From positions 124,001-188,000 of the forward strand of contig CAVUUS010000001.1 of assembly GCA_963744755.1 (NCBI GenBank): 64,000 nt of DNA. The letters are read 5' to 3'. The notes under the pieces were generated by a model that was given only the letters and a program-made list of their open reading frames with translations, ran no database searches and was not told where the DNA came from. Numbering within the stretch: the stretch's first letter is position 1; each line of letters starts with the position of its first letter. Source of the stretch: Palsa-465 sp963744755. GTDB taxonomy: Bacteria; Actinomycetota; Thermoleophilia; Solirubrobacterales; Solirubrobacteraceae. A program made the position numbers and the translations under genes. Below, piece by piece: positions 42,103 to 51,484 of the stretch.

Positions 42103-43077
42103 ATGACCGAACCGAACACGATGACCAGCAGCCCGGAGCCGGACCAGCGGGACTCCCAGGCGCCGGACCAGCCGACCGACCTGCCGCGTTCCGCCTGGCC
42201 GGCCGTGCTGAAGCGCACCCTGAAGGAGTTCAAGGCCGACAACCTGACCGACCTCGCCGCCGCACTGACCTACTACGGCGTGCTGGCGATCTTCCCGATG
42301 ATCATCGTGATCGTGTCGATCCTCGGGCTGATCGGCCATTCCGTCACCAACACGCTGATCACCAACCTGGGCACGATCGCTCCCGGTCCCGCCCGGCAGA
42401 TCGTGACCAGCGCGATCCGTAACGTCCAGTCGGGCAAGGGCACAGCCGGGGTGCTGTTCGTGGTCGGGCTGGCCGGCGCGCTCTGGTCAGCGTCGGGCTA
42501 CATCGCCGCATTCATGCGCGCCTCCAACATAGTCTGGGACATCGAGGAGGGGCGACCGATCTACAAGACGATCCCGATCCGGCTCGGCGTCACGTTGGTC
42601 ACGGTGATCCTGCTCACCCTCAGCGCCGTGGCCGTGGTGTTCACGGGCGGGCTGGCCGCCCAGGCGGGCAAGGTGCTCGGCATCGGCAGCAGCGCGGTCA
42701 CCGTCTTCGACATCGTCAAGTGGCCGGTGCTGCTGCTGATCGTCAGCGTGATCCTGGCCATCCTCTACTACGCCGGGCCGAATGTCCGCCAGCCCGGGGT
42801 GCGCTGGGTCAGCCCCGGCAGTGTTCTCGCGGTCGTGCTCTGGGTGATCGCCTCGGCGCTGTTCGCGTTGTACGTGGCCAGCTTCTCCTCCTACAACAAG
42901 ACCTACGGCGCGCTCGGCGGCGTGGTCGCGTTCCTGGTGTGGCTGTGGATCACCAACGTGGTGATCCTGCTCGGCGCCGAACTGAACGCCGAGCTCGAGC
43001 GCGGACGCCAGATCGAAGCCGGGCATCCTCCCGAACAGGAGCCCTACCTGCCTCCACGCGACGAACCGAAGACCTGA
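42103..43077 (+). CDS. YihY/BrkB family membrane protein
   Basis: The 324-residue protein has six to seven transmembrane segments and the family motifs DLAAALTYYGVLAIFPMIIVI and SYNKTYGALGGVVAFLVWLWITN. AAGGAGGAACAG before ATG 42103 is an excellent ribosome binding site. YihY proteins are inner-membrane proteins of debated function; the original assignment as RNase BN is no longer held. Its operon with DUF1469, DUF3618 and DUF4235 suggests a shared role in membrane stress. Confidence 0.92.
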   Translation: MTEPNTMTSSPEPDQRDSQAPDQPTDLPRSAWPAVLKRTLKEFKADNLTDLAAALTYYGVLAIFPMIIVIVSILGLIGHSVTNTLITNLGTIAPGPARQIVTSAIRNVQSGKGTAGVLFVVGLAGALWSASGYIAAFMRASNIVWDIEEGRPIYKTIPIRLGVTLVTVILLTLSAVAVVFTGGLAAQAGKVLGIGSSAVTVFDIVKWPVLLLIVSVILAILYYAGPNVRQPGVRWVSPGSVLAVVLWVIASALFALYVASFSSYNKTYGALGGVVAFLVWLWITNVVILLGAELNAELERGRQIEAGHPPEQEPYLPPRDEPKT

Positions 43078-43080
43078 CCG

Positions 43081-45015
43081 CTAGGCAGCGGCCTGGCGAG
43101 CCTGAATCGGGGGTGTTCGGCCGCCGGGGGATGGCAGGTACGAGCCACCTCCGCCGGGAGCGGGGGCGAGCATGTCACCCACGCCCGACGCCGGCATCGG
43201 TTCGGCGAGGTAGAACCCCTGGCAGAAATCGGACCCGAGTTTGCTCAGCGCTCGATGCTGCTCCGCGCTCTCCACGCCCGCCGCCACCACCGTCATTCCG
43301 AGACCGTGAGCAAGCTGAATCATCGCGATCAGGATGGCGGAGCTGGACGGGTTGGTGGCGATGTCCGTGATGAAGCTGCGGTCGACCTTGATCACGTCGA
43401 CCGAAAGGTCCTTGAGGTAGCTGAGCGACGAGCGGCCCGTGCCGAAACGGTCCAGGGCGAGCTTCACGCCGATTTCCCGTAGCTCCCCGAAGATGATCAG
43501 GGCACGTTCCCGGTCGTTGGCCAACACATCCTCGGTCATCTCCAACGTCAGCAACCCGGGATCCGTGCCGGTGGCCAGGACGGCCGCCACCGCGTCTACG
43601 AAGCCCGCGGCCATGAACTGATGCGCGGACACGTTGACCGACACGGAGATCTCCGTCGCCGCCCGTCGCCGCCAGCTGTCCCGGTCCTGCCAAGCCCGCT
43701 CGAGGATCCAACGTCCCATCTCGACGATCTGGCCTGACTGCTCCGCGAACGGAATGAATATGCTCGGCGCCACCGGTCCCCGGCTCGGATGCGTCCAGCG
43801 CATCAGTGCCTCGACGCCGGTGATCCGACCGTCGCGTGTACGCACGATCGGCTGATAAGCGATGCCGAGCTCGCCGCGCTGGGACGCCCCAGGGAGCCCC
43901 CGGGCCAGGCCGGCCTGATACTCGGCCAGGTGCAACTCGCGCAGGTCGAATACCTGGTGCTCGACGCGCTTGCCGCGTTTGGTGCGGTACATCGCGAGGT
44001 CGGCATCGTGGATGAGTTCCGCCGGCGCATCGTTGCCGCGCCCGGTGAAAGCGATGCCGATACTGGCCCGTAGACTCAGCTTCCCGATGGAGAGGCGGAA
44101 CGGGCGTGACAGAGCCTCATCGACGCGGGCGGCGATCGCGTCGGCTTGGGCCGGGTCCTCGAGATCTTCACAGAGTATGACGAACTCGTCACCGTACATA
44201 CGCGCGAGACTGTCACCCGGTCGCAGTACCTCGGTCAGCCGCTCTCCCACTGCCACCAGCAGTTCGTCGCCGACCCGGTGTCCATAGGTGTCGTTGATCC
44301 CCTTGAAGTTGTCAAGGTCGACGAAGAAGACGGCCGTGGTGTGGCCCGAGCGCCGGCCCCGAAGGAACGCGTGCTCGAGTCGCTCCAACAGCAGGGTGCG
44401 GTTCGGCAGCCCGGTCAGCGGGTCGTGGAACGCCGCATGGCGGGACTGGTCGGAGGAATCCTGGAGGTCGGAGCGGGCCTGGGCGTTGATCAGGTAGGCG
44501 GCGGCGACGTCGGCCAGCGTCTGCGCTGCGCTCGTCGCCGGTTTCGATAGGCCCCCGGCGGTATCCCGATACAGGTCAAGCGCGCCGAGTTGCAGTTCGC
44601 CGTGACGCAGCGGGAAGGTGAACACGGCCGCCAGACCTGCCTCGACTGCCTGGGGCCCGAAGCTCGGAAACCTCCCGTCTTGGCTGAGGTCGGGCACCGA
44701 GATGGCTTGGCCGGTGTGGTAGGCCGCCAGACACGGGCCCTCACCCAGATCGCTCTGCAGTTTCTCGAAGCGCAGCGCCGACCGATTCGACGCCGCTACG
44801 TAGCGGGGGTAACGGCCCCCGGCGATCAAGGTGACACCAGCGCCACTGATCGGCATGATGTCGACGATCCGCTTGACCAGGTGGTCGAGTATCCCCTGGA
44901 TCGGGAAGTCAGTGACCATCGTCCGGGCAAACTCGCTCAGTACATCGGATAGGTCCTCGTTCACCACGACAGCACCGCCGGAGTGAGAACCCGCTGGCAT
45001 GTGCCAGCGAGACAT
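43081..45015 (-). CDS. GAF-GGDEF-EAL protein with degenerate active sites
   Basis: Domains in order: GAF (about 25-170), GGDEF (about 200-355) and EAL (about 380-620). The cyclase signature reads MYGDEF, with Tyr replacing the first Gly. In the EAL domain EALMRW, VNVSAHQF and EMTED are kept, but the metal motif DDFGTG is DRFGTG and AEGVE is AAGVE. Both enzyme activities are doubtful and a c-di-GMP or GTP receptor role is more likely. ATG 45015 is one of several possible starts. It ends four bases from the convergent YihY gene. Confidence 0.87.
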   Translation of the reverse strand: MSRWHMPAGSHSGGAVVVNEDLSDVLSEFARTMVTDFPIQGILDHLVKRIVDIMPISGAGVTLIAGGRYPRYVAASNRSALRFEKLQSDLGEGPCLAAYHTGQAISVPDLSQDGRFPSFGPQAVEAGLAAVFTFPLRHGELQLGALDLYRDTAGGLSKPATSAAQTLADVAAAYLINAQARSDLQDSSDQSRHAAFHDPLTGLPNRTLLLERLEHAFLRGRRSGHTTAVFFVDLDNFKGINDTYGHRVGDELLVAVGERLTEVLRPGDSLARMYGDEFVILCEDLEDPAQADAIAARVDEALSRPFRLSIGKLSLRASIGIAFTGRGNDAPAELIHDADLAMYRTKRGKRVEHQVFDLRELHLAEYQAGLARGLPGASQRGELGIAYQPIVRTRDGRITGVEALMRWTHPSRGPVAPSIFIPFAEQSGQIVEMGRWILERAWQDRDSWRRRAATEISVSVNVSAHQFMAAGFVDAVAAVLATGTDPGLLTLEMTEDVLANDRERALIIFGELREIGVKLALDRFGTGRSSLSYLKDLSVDVIKVDRSFITDIATNPSSSAILIAMIQLAHGLGMTVVAAGVESAEQHRALSKLGSDFCQGFYLAEPMPASGVGDMLAPAPGGGGSYLPSPGGRTPPIQARQAAA

Positions 45016-45282
45016 CGGCGACGGGAGCACACATCCGGATCCTGCACCCGACCCGTCCGGGGCCGGAATCCTCGACTTCGCATGTTGCCCTCCGAACTGC
45101 AATCGGTGAACCAGGAGGGCGGTCCGCGAAGGTAACGGTCACATTGTGCCCGTCGGCGCGTCCAACAACCCGACAGCCGAGGTCCGAATCGCATTGCTGG
45201 TGCAAGTTAGCCCTCTGCTTAGGCCAATTGTAAAGCGTTGATCAGACGGCTGCCAATGACAACGTCTCGTGCGGCATAGGGG

Positions 45283-45831
45283 TCAAGCGTTTCGAATGGA
45301 ATCCGCGGCGACCGGAGCGTCTGCGTTCTTTCGCAGCTCGTAGGCCTCGACTCGGCGCAGGGCTTCCTCGGCGCGCTGGTGGGCCTGCTCGGCCCGCGCG
45401 AGGGCGGCAACGGCACGCAGCCGTAGCGCCCGATCGCGTTCCTCCGCGGCGGCGGTGGGCGCGTCGCTGTGGCTGGAGCTCGCGGCCGCGGCCTGATCCA
45501 GAGGGGCCTGCTGCTGATCGAGCACGTGCCGGCGAATGTCCTGGGCGCGTTGGCTGTGATCGAGCTGCGTCTGATGGGCGTCGCTGCGATCCTGAGCGAG
45601 CCCGAGCTCGGCCTGACGCTGACTGGCTCCAGCCTGCGCCGCCGGGTCATTCCCGTTTCGTGCGGGACCATCGGCATCCAGGCTGCGCTGCGCCTCGTCG
45701 ATCCGATGCTGTTCGCCGTCGGCGCGCGCCTGCTCGCGCTCGGCGACGCTCTGGTCCAGGTCCACCAGGGACTGTTCCCGGTCGAGTTCGCGCTGCTGAC
45801 GAGCACGCGAGTTTGCGGTGGCGGGATTCAT
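45283..45831 (-). CDS. Coiled-coil hypothetical protein coupled to the EAL gene
   Basis: This 182-residue protein is almost wholly polar helix rich in Ala/Gln/Arg/Asp (RARQQRELDREQSLVDLDQS), with heptad-like spacing in three blocks and no Cys or Trp. ATG 45831 overlaps the TGA of the PAS-EAL gene (ATGA), so they are translated together. It may be a scaffold or inhibitor of that phosphodiesterase. I recognise no family. Confidence 0.7.
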   Translation of the reverse strand: MNPATANSRARQQRELDREQSLVDLDQSVAEREQARADGEQHRIDEAQRSLDADGPARNGNDPAAQAGASQRQAELGLAQDRSDAHQTQLDHSQRAQDIRRHVLDQQQAPLDQAAAASSSHSDAPTAAAEERDRALRLRAVAALARAEQAHQRAEEALRRVEAYELRKNADAPVAADSIRNA

Positions 45832-47471
45832 GTCTGCACTCCTTGGGTCGTGAGTAGCTGATTCGCGGTCTCGACCGGCATCGGGACGCCGATGTGAAAC
45901 CCTTGGGCGTAATCGACGCCCATCTCTCGCAAGAGGCCGAGCGTCTCTTGGTCTTCCACGCCTTCGCCGACCGTCTTGAGGCCGAACCCGATGGCGAGGT
46001 TGACAATCGCCTGGACGACGTTGCGGCTGGCCGAGCTGGTGCGCATGTCGCGGACGAACTCGACGTCGATCTTCAGGAAGTCGATCGGAAGCTGCTTCAG
46101 GTAGGTGAAGCCGCCCCAACCGGTACCGAAATCATCGAGCGCCACCTTGCAACCCAGACGATGCAGGCCCGCGACGAAGGCGCGAGCCGCCGTCTCGTCG
46201 CTGACCAGAGCGGTCTCGGTGATTTCGAAGACGAGCGTGCCGGGATCGGCCCCGGTGCGCTCGATCGCGGCTTCGATGTGATCCACGAAGCCCTGAACGC
46301 TGATCGACCGTCCGGACACGTTGACCTGGACCGGCATGCCCGTCGCGGCCAGCTCGGCGGCTCGGTCGATCACCCAGCGGTCGATCTCGGTGACCAAGCC
46401 GAACTCCTCGGCCACCGAAAGGAACGAGCCAGGCGATATGAGCTCCCCACTCTTTCCTGGGCCGTCCGAGGGCTGCATCCGTAAGAGCAGCTCACGTTGC
46501 GCCACGAGCCCGGTCCGGAGGTCGATGATCGGCTGCGCGCTGAGAACGAAGCGCTTCTCCGCCAATGCTGCCTGGATGCGCTCGACCCAGGCCAGTTTCC
46601 CGAGGTCGCGCTCGATCTCGAGCGATGCCGCCTTGCGCGCCGTGATGTCCTCGAACACGACGACGCATCCCTCGATTCCGTCCTCGGTGGCGAACGGCGC
46701 CGCGGTGTAGGCGACCGGGAGCTCGCTGCCATCCGGCCGGAGGAAGATGTCGTCCTCGACCCGCACCAGCTTTCCGTCCCGCCGGGCGGTCAGGATCGGA
46801 CACTCCTCGATCGGGAGCGCTGACCCGTCTGACCGGCGGTTGTGGGTCAGGGCATGCATGTCGCGCCCCATGAGGTCTTCTGGGGGCCAGCCGAGCAGGT
46901 CCTCCGCCGCCGGATTCAGGTACGTCAACCGGCCCTCCACGTCCAGCGTGAACATGCCCTCCCCCATGCTGTCCGTGACCGCCCGGTGATAGTCGCGCTC
47001 GCTCGACAGCGCACGCTCGGCGTCTCTGCGCTCCGAGATATCCATGGAAATCCCGACGAAGGCCGTGGGGCGGCCGTCTCGCTCCGCCACGACCCGCTCA
47101 CTGACGTCGGTTAAAGCGGCAACGAAGGCGAACGGCTGATCGCGGTAGTCGACCAGCACGATTGCGCTGGCCTCGAGGCGCAGCGGGGATCCCGACGCGT
47201 CGGCGACCTCGAGCTCGCCGTGCCACCGACCCACGTCGAGCAGCTCGACGATGATCGACGCGGCAATCGCCGCATCCTCCGGCGAGAGGCGAAGGGCACC
47301 GATTGAGGATCCGAGCATCTGATCCTCCTCTCGGCCATACAGCCGGGCCGCGGCGGGACTCCAGTAGCGAATGTTGCCGTCTAGGTCGGTCGCGACCGCG
47401 GGAACATCAAGCTCGGCCAGCAGTCCGAGGCGCGAGCCAAGCCCGAGGTTGACTCCGTCCAGAGACTCCAC
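45828..47471 (-). CDS. PAS-PAS-EAL phosphodiesterase
   Basis: This 547-residue protein has two PAS domains (about 20-130 and 165-280) and a C-terminal EAL domain (about 295-535). Catalytic residues look intact: RELLLR (variant of EAL), VNVSG, FEITETA, LDDFGTG, LKIDVEF and GEGVED. It should hydrolyse c-di-GMP in response to a PAS signal. It is translationally coupled to the downstream coiled-coil protein and follows the HD-GYP gene after a 76-base gap. Confidence 0.9.
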   Translation of the reverse strand: MESLDGVNLGLGSRLGLLAELDVPAVATDLDGNIRYWSPAAARLYGREEDQMLGSSIGALRLSPEDAAIAASIIVELLDVGRWHGELEVADASGSPLRLEASAIVLVDYRDQPFAFVAALTDVSERVVAERDGRPTAFVGISMDISERRDAERALSSERDYHRAVTDSMGEGMFTLDVEGRLTYLNPAAEDLLGWPPEDLMGRDMHALTHNRRSDGSALPIEECPILTARRDGKLVRVEDDIFLRPDGSELPVAYTAAPFATEDGIEGCVVVFEDITARKAASLEIERDLGKLAWVERIQAALAEKRFVLSAQPIIDLRTGLVAQRELLLRMQPSDGPGKSGELISPGSFLSVAEEFGLVTEIDRWVIDRAAELAATGMPVQVNVSGRSISVQGFVDHIEAAIERTGADPGTLVFEITETALVSDETAARAFVAGLHRLGCKVALDDFGTGWGGFTYLKQLPIDFLKIDVEFVRDMRTSSASRNVVQAIVNLAIGFGLKTVGEGVEDQETLGLLREMGVDYAQGFHIGVPMPVETANQLLTTQGVQT

Positions 47472-47547
47472 AGGTTACGTATCGACAGTGAGATGCAGAG
47501 CTTTACCGAGCTTCGCGCCGGCAGCGACGGTGGGATGATGGTCACGG

Positions 47548-48690
47548 TCAGGCGGTGCCCGGAGCCTCACCGTGGAGTCGCACGAATATGCCGGCCACGC
47601 GGGGGTCGAACTGCGTTCCGCTACACCGCTCGATTTCCGCCAGAGCCTCCTGGACGGGAGAGGCGGACCGGTAGGGTCGATCTCGCGTCATCGCGTCGAA
47701 GGCATCGACCACAGCGACGATCCTCCCGGTGATCGGGATCGCCCGCCCGGGCAGCCCGGCCGGGTACCCGCTGCCGTCCCACCGCTCGTGATGCGTCAGG
47801 GCGATGCTCTCGCCCAGCCGCAGGACCTCGCTGTCACTGCGGGCCAGCAACCTGGCGCCGAGCACCGTGTGTTCCTTCATCACCCCGAACTCTTCCTCGG
47901 TCAGAGCAGATGGCTTCAGGAGGATGTGGTCGGGGATGCCGATCTTGCCCACGTCGTGGAGCGGCGCTGCCTGACGGATCAACTCCGCGTCGCCCACGGA
48001 GAGACCGAGGCCGATCGCGAGCTCGGCGGCTCGCTGGCCGACGCGCTCGGTGTGCTCGGCGGTGTCGTAGTCGCGGTAGGCGACAGCGAGCGCCAGGCTC
48101 TTCAGTGTCTCGGCGCGCGAGCGGACCAGCTCGTGGGTACGGTCACGGACGGTCTCCTCGAGTTGATCGCGTGAGCGAACTCGTCCGGTGATGTCGCGGG
48201 TCACGGCGCAGTAGCCGCGAAACCGACCAGATTCCATGATCCGCGAGAGGGTCACCGAGACATCGACCAGCGAGCCGTCCTTGCGCTGGCGCTGCGTGTC
48301 GCATTCGACCGTCACGTCCCCGCGCTCGGCCGCCTGCATCAGGCGGCGCTGCTCGTCCCGGAGCTCCGGTGGGCTGAGGACGCTCGCCGGCTGCCCGATG
48401 ATCTCGGCCTCGCTGTACCCATAGAGCTTCTCGGCCGCCGGGTTGCAGGTCACGATCACGCCGTGGTGGTCCGAGCTCATGATGGCCTCGTTCGAAGCGT
48501 CGACCAGCGCCGCCAATCGCGCCACCTTGACGGCAGCCTGGCGTCGCTCGTCCACTTCGAGCACGTTCAGCCGTTTCGCCAGCGATCGCACAGCCACCGT
48601 GAGCACCGCCGCTCGACTCGGTTTAGCGTTCTCGCGCGACGTTAGGCTCCCGGGCCCGGCCGCGCGGGCCTTACCTATCGCGGTGGCCAT
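47548..48690 (-). CDS. PAS-HD-GYP phosphodiesterase
   Basis: The 380-residue protein has a PAS domain (about 58-175), a short coiled coil and an HD-GYP domain (about 185-365). The HD motif is LHDVGKIGIPDHILLK, the HH pair is ALTHHERWDGSGYPAGL and the GYP is present as SGYP. It is predicted to degrade c-di-GMP to pGpG or GMP. It is divergent from kaiC across a 324-base gap and heads the minus-strand c-di-GMP gene run. Confidence 0.93.
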   Translation of the reverse strand: MATAIGKARAAGPGSLTSRENAKPSRAAVLTVAVRSLAKRLNVLEVDERRQAAVKVARLAALVDASNEAIMSSDHHGVIVTCNPAAEKLYGYSEAEIIGQPASVLSPPELRDEQRRLMQAAERGDVTVECDTQRQRKDGSLVDVSVTLSRIMESGRFRGYCAVTRDITGRVRSRDQLEETVRDRTHELVRSRAETLKSLALAVAYRDYDTAEHTERVGQRAAELAIGLGLSVGDAELIRQAAPLHDVGKIGIPDHILLKPSALTEEEFGVMKEHTVLGARLLARSDSEVLRLGESIALTHHERWDGSGYPAGLPGRAIPITGRIVAVVDAFDAMTRDRPYRSASPVQEALAEIERCSGTQFDPRVAGIFVRLHGEAPGTA

Positions 48691-49014
48691 GGCCGACCGC
48701 CTCCCATTCTCTCGCGCTGACTCGGACCGCGAGGATCAACCTTCCCATCGCGAGCCTAGCAGCATTTCCAGTCCCAGGGGTACGGTTTCGCCCCTCGTGC
48801 GCGGGGCCGTACAGCGGGCAGGGATCCGGCTCAACTCGTCAGCCGATTCTGTCGATGTATGTCGGCAGCGGCCTTGATCGTCTTCGGTTCGGACGGCCGG
48901 CTCCGCGAGAGATCACCGTCCGAGCGGACGGATTGGCTATTTCAACAGCAGCGGTTGACGCGCGTCCGATGCTCTGGCGCTCCCGTCGAGCCCGCCCAGC
49001 AATCAAGGAGCACC
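48691..49014. other. Divergent regulatory gap between HD-GYP gene and kaiC
   Basis: This 324-base stretch has no convincing gene. It holds an inverted repeat at 48780-48812 with outer arms GTACGG/CCGTAC and inner GCCCC/GGGGC. AAGGAG at 49005-49010 is the kaiC ribosome binding site. No strong -35/-10 pair is visible. It could control the clock operon and the c-di-GMP hydrolases together. Confidence 0.5.
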
Positions 49015-50781
49015 ATGGCAAGCAGCACTATGGCGGGGGCAGCACCGGCCGAGGTCCATCAGCTCGGACCGCTCGCCAAGGCGCCAACCGGCATCACGGG
49101 TCTCGATGAGGTGACCGGCGGCGGGCTGCCCCGCGGGCGTCCGACGCTGCTTTGCGGACCGGCGGGATCCGGCAAAACCCTGCTGGCGATGGAGTTCCTG
49201 GTCCGCGGGATCACCCAGTTCGGTGAGGCAGGCGTGTTCGTGGCGTTTGAGGAGACCCGCGAGGACCTCGTTGCCAATGTGGCGTCGCTCGGCTTTGACC
49301 TGGCCCGGTTCGAGGCCGAAGGCAAGCTCGTGCTGGACCACGTCAACGTGGTCGCCGCCGAGCTGGTGGAAGCCGGAGACTGGGATCTGGATGCGTTGTT
49401 CATCCGCTTGGGTGCCGCGATAGACGCGGTCGGGGCGACGCGGGTGGCGATCGACACGATCGAGACGCTGTTCGGAGCGTTCACCGATACCGGCAGGCTG
49501 CGCACGGAGTTGCAGCGGCTCTTCCTGTGGCTCAAGGCTCGCGGGGTCACCGCCGTGATCACCGCCGAGCGCGGCGACGGGACACTGACTCGACACGGGA
49601 TCGAGGAGTACGTCTCGGACTGCGTGATAGTGCTCGATCATCTGGTCACCGAGGAGACATCGACCCGGCGCCTGCGAGTGCTCAAGTACCGCGGCTCGCT
49701 TCACGGGACCAATCAGTACCCGTTCCTGATCGGTGAGCGTGGCATCTCCGTTCAGCCGATCACCTCGCTCGGTTTGCAGCACCGGGTCTCCAACGACCGA
49801 GTCCCCACCGGGGTTGAGCGGCTGGATGCGATGCTCGGCGGTGCCGGCCCCTATCGGGGCAGCTCGATCCTCGTCAGCGGCACAGCGGGTACCGGCAAGT
49901 CGACGCTGGCCGCGCAGTTCTGCGAGGCCGCATGTGGGCGCGGCGAGCGGGCGATCTACTTCGCCTTCGAGGAATCCCAGGATCAGATCATCCGCAACAT
50001 GGGATCGGTGGGGATGGACCTGACCCGCTGGGTGCAGGCCGGCCTGCTCCGATTCCGCTGCGTCCGCCCCAGCCTCCTCGGCCTCGAGGCGCATCTGGCG
50101 GCAATGCAGGCGGTCGTCGCTGAATTCGATCCCGCTGTGGTGGTGCTGGATCCGATCTCCGACCTGGTCGGCACCGGCCGCGACGTGAGCTCGATGCTCA
50201 CCCGCCAGGTCGACTTCCTCAAGGCCAGGGGCGCGACCGCCATGTTCACCAGCCTCGCTGACGACGGCCTGGAGGAACCGACCAACCAGCTGGTCGCCTC
50301 GTTGATCGATACCTGTCTGCTCGTTCGTACCTCGGAGGGCAACGGCGAGCACAACCGGGTGATATCGATACTGAAGTCACGCGGCATGGCCCACTCCAAT
50401 CAGGTCAGAGAGTTTCTCCTCACCGACCGGGGCATCGAGCTCGCCGACGTGTACGTCGGGCCCCAGGGCGTGTTGACGGGATCGGCCCGATCGGCGCAGG
50501 AGGCCAGGGAACGCACCGATGCCGCCGAGCGCCAGGAGGATCTCCAGCAGCGGCGTGCCATCCTGCAGCGCCAGCGCGAGTCGGTAGAGGCTCAGGTGGC
50601 TGGCCTGTGGCGCGAGTTCGAGGACGAGGCCGACCGGGTCAACCGACTGCTCAGCCGCGGCACGAGCGGTCGCGAGGAGGGTGTCGAGCAGCGCCTGGAA
50701 CAGGGACGTCTGCGGAACATCGATGCCATCGAGCCGGACGAAGACTCCGAACGAGTCGACGCGCCGGCGGCAACGCGATGA
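49015..50781 (+). CDS. kaiC: KaiC clock ATPase with C-terminal coiled-coil extension
   Basis: KaiC is a hexameric double-RecA ATPase and autokinase. The 588-residue product has Walker A GPAGSGKT (48-55) and catalytic Glu pair E79/E80 in FEETRED (CI), then Walker A GTAGTGKS (289-296) and E319/E320 in FEESQDQ (CII). Aligned to cyanobacterial KaiC, the phosphosite pair S431/T432 falls at A428/S429, so only one hydroxyl remains. The tail after about 510 is a heptad-rich helix, as in KaiC proteins that form dodecamers without KaiA; no kaiA is present. AAGGAG precedes ATG 49015. The gene overlaps kaiB as ATGA. Confidence 0.93.
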   Translation: MASSTMAGAAPAEVHQLGPLAKAPTGITGLDEVTGGGLPRGRPTLLCGPAGSGKTLLAMEFLVRGITQFGEAGVFVAFEETREDLVANVASLGFDLARFEAEGKLVLDHVNVVAAELVEAGDWDLDALFIRLGAAIDAVGATRVAIDTIETLFGAFTDTGRLRTELQRLFLWLKARGVTAVITAERGDGTLTRHGIEEYVSDCVIVLDHLVTEETSTRRLRVLKYRGSLHGTNQYPFLIGERGISVQPITSLGLQHRVSNDRVPTGVERLDAMLGGAGPYRGSSILVSGTAGTGKSTLAAQFCEAACGRGERAIYFAFEESQDQIIRNMGSVGMDLTRWVQAGLLRFRCVRPSLLGLEAHLAAMQAVVAEFDPAVVVLDPISDLVGTGRDVSSMLTRQVDFLKARGATAMFTSLADDGLEEPTNQLVASLIDTCLLVRTSEGNGEHNRVISILKSRGMAHSNQVREFLLTDRGIELADVYVGPQGVLTGSARSAQEARERTDAAERQEDLQQRRAILQRQRESVEAQVAGLWREFEDEADRVNRLLSRGTSGREEGVEQRLEQGRLRNIDAIEPDEDSERVDAPAATR

Positions 50782-51104
50782 CCGAAGGAAGCCCGACCGA
50801 GCCGCAGCAGGCCGCGGCGGAGCCTGAGCACTGGCACCTCCGCCTGTACGTGGCCGGACAGTCACCGAAGTCGCTGAAGGCGTTTGCCAATCTCACGCGC
50901 CTGTGCGAGGAGCATCTCCAGTCGCACTACGACATCGAGATCGTCGACCTGATCGAGAATCCGCAGCTGGCCGCCGGCGATGAGATCATCGCGATCCCCA
51001 CGCTCGTGCGCCGACTCCCGGCGCCGATGCGCAAGATCATCGGCGATCTGTCCGATGTGGATCGAGTGCTGGTCGGCCTCCAACTGCGCCCGGGATCAGA
51101 GTGA
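50778..51104 (+). CDS. kaiB: KaiB, canonical type
   Basis: The 108-residue protein matches KaiB closely: HLRLYVAGQSPKSLKAF, YDIEIVDLIENPQLAAGD, IAIPTLVRRLPAPMRKIIGD and LSDVDRVLVGLQL. KaiB is a metamorphic thioredoxin-like protein that binds the CI ring of phosphorylated KaiC. The start overlaps the kaiC stop (ATGA), ensuring coupled synthesis. Confidence 0.94.
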   Translation: MTEGSPTEPQQAAAEPEHWHLRLYVAGQSPKSLKAFANLTRLCEEHLQSHYDIEIVDLIENPQLAAGDEIIAIPTLVRRLPAPMRKIIGDLSDVDRVLVGLQLRPGSE

Positions 51105-51484
51105 CGCCCACAGATCCTCGGCCGACCCTGGAGCGCTTCGAGCTTGCTCTGGAGGCCCTGGCAGCGGAGCCGTTCACCCTCACGTTGTTCGTCAGCGGCG
51201 CCTCGGAGTCATCGGCCCACGCGATCGCCAACATCCGCGAGATCTGTGACGCGCATCTCACGGGTCGCCACCAGCTGAACATCGTGGACCTCAATCAGGA
51301 ACCCACCCTGGCCGCCCGGCATCACGTGCTGGCCACGCCCACGCTGATCAAGGATCACCCGCTGCCAAGCCGGATGCTGGTGGGAGACATGTCCGACCAC
51401 GTGAGGATTCTTCTTGCCCTCGATATCCCGGCTGGCACTGCAGGCGCAGACGCTGACCCGGCGCCGGACCGGGTCGGCTCATGA
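51101..51484 (+). CDS. Second, divergent KaiB-like protein
   Basis: The 127-residue protein has the same fold signature in weaker form: FTLTLFVSGASESSAHAIAN, LNIVDLNQEPTLAARH and LATPTLIKDHPLPSRMLVGD. About 20 extra residues are at each end. GTG 51101 overlaps the first kaiB stop, and its own stop overlaps the next gene (ATGA). It probably arose by duplication of kaiB and may bind KaiC in another state or link KaiC to the GGDEF/EAL protein. Confidence 0.88.
   Translation: MTPTDPRPTLERFELALEALAAEPFTLTLFVSGASESSAHAIANIREICDAHLTGRHQLNIVDLNQEPTLAARHHVLATPTLIKDHPLPSRMLVGDMSDHVRILLALDIPAGTAGADADPAPDRVGS

Noticed and set aside
48859..49014. N-terminal extension of KaiC (52 codons)
   Set aside because: The extension is not KaiC-like, while AAGGAG directly precedes ATG 49015.
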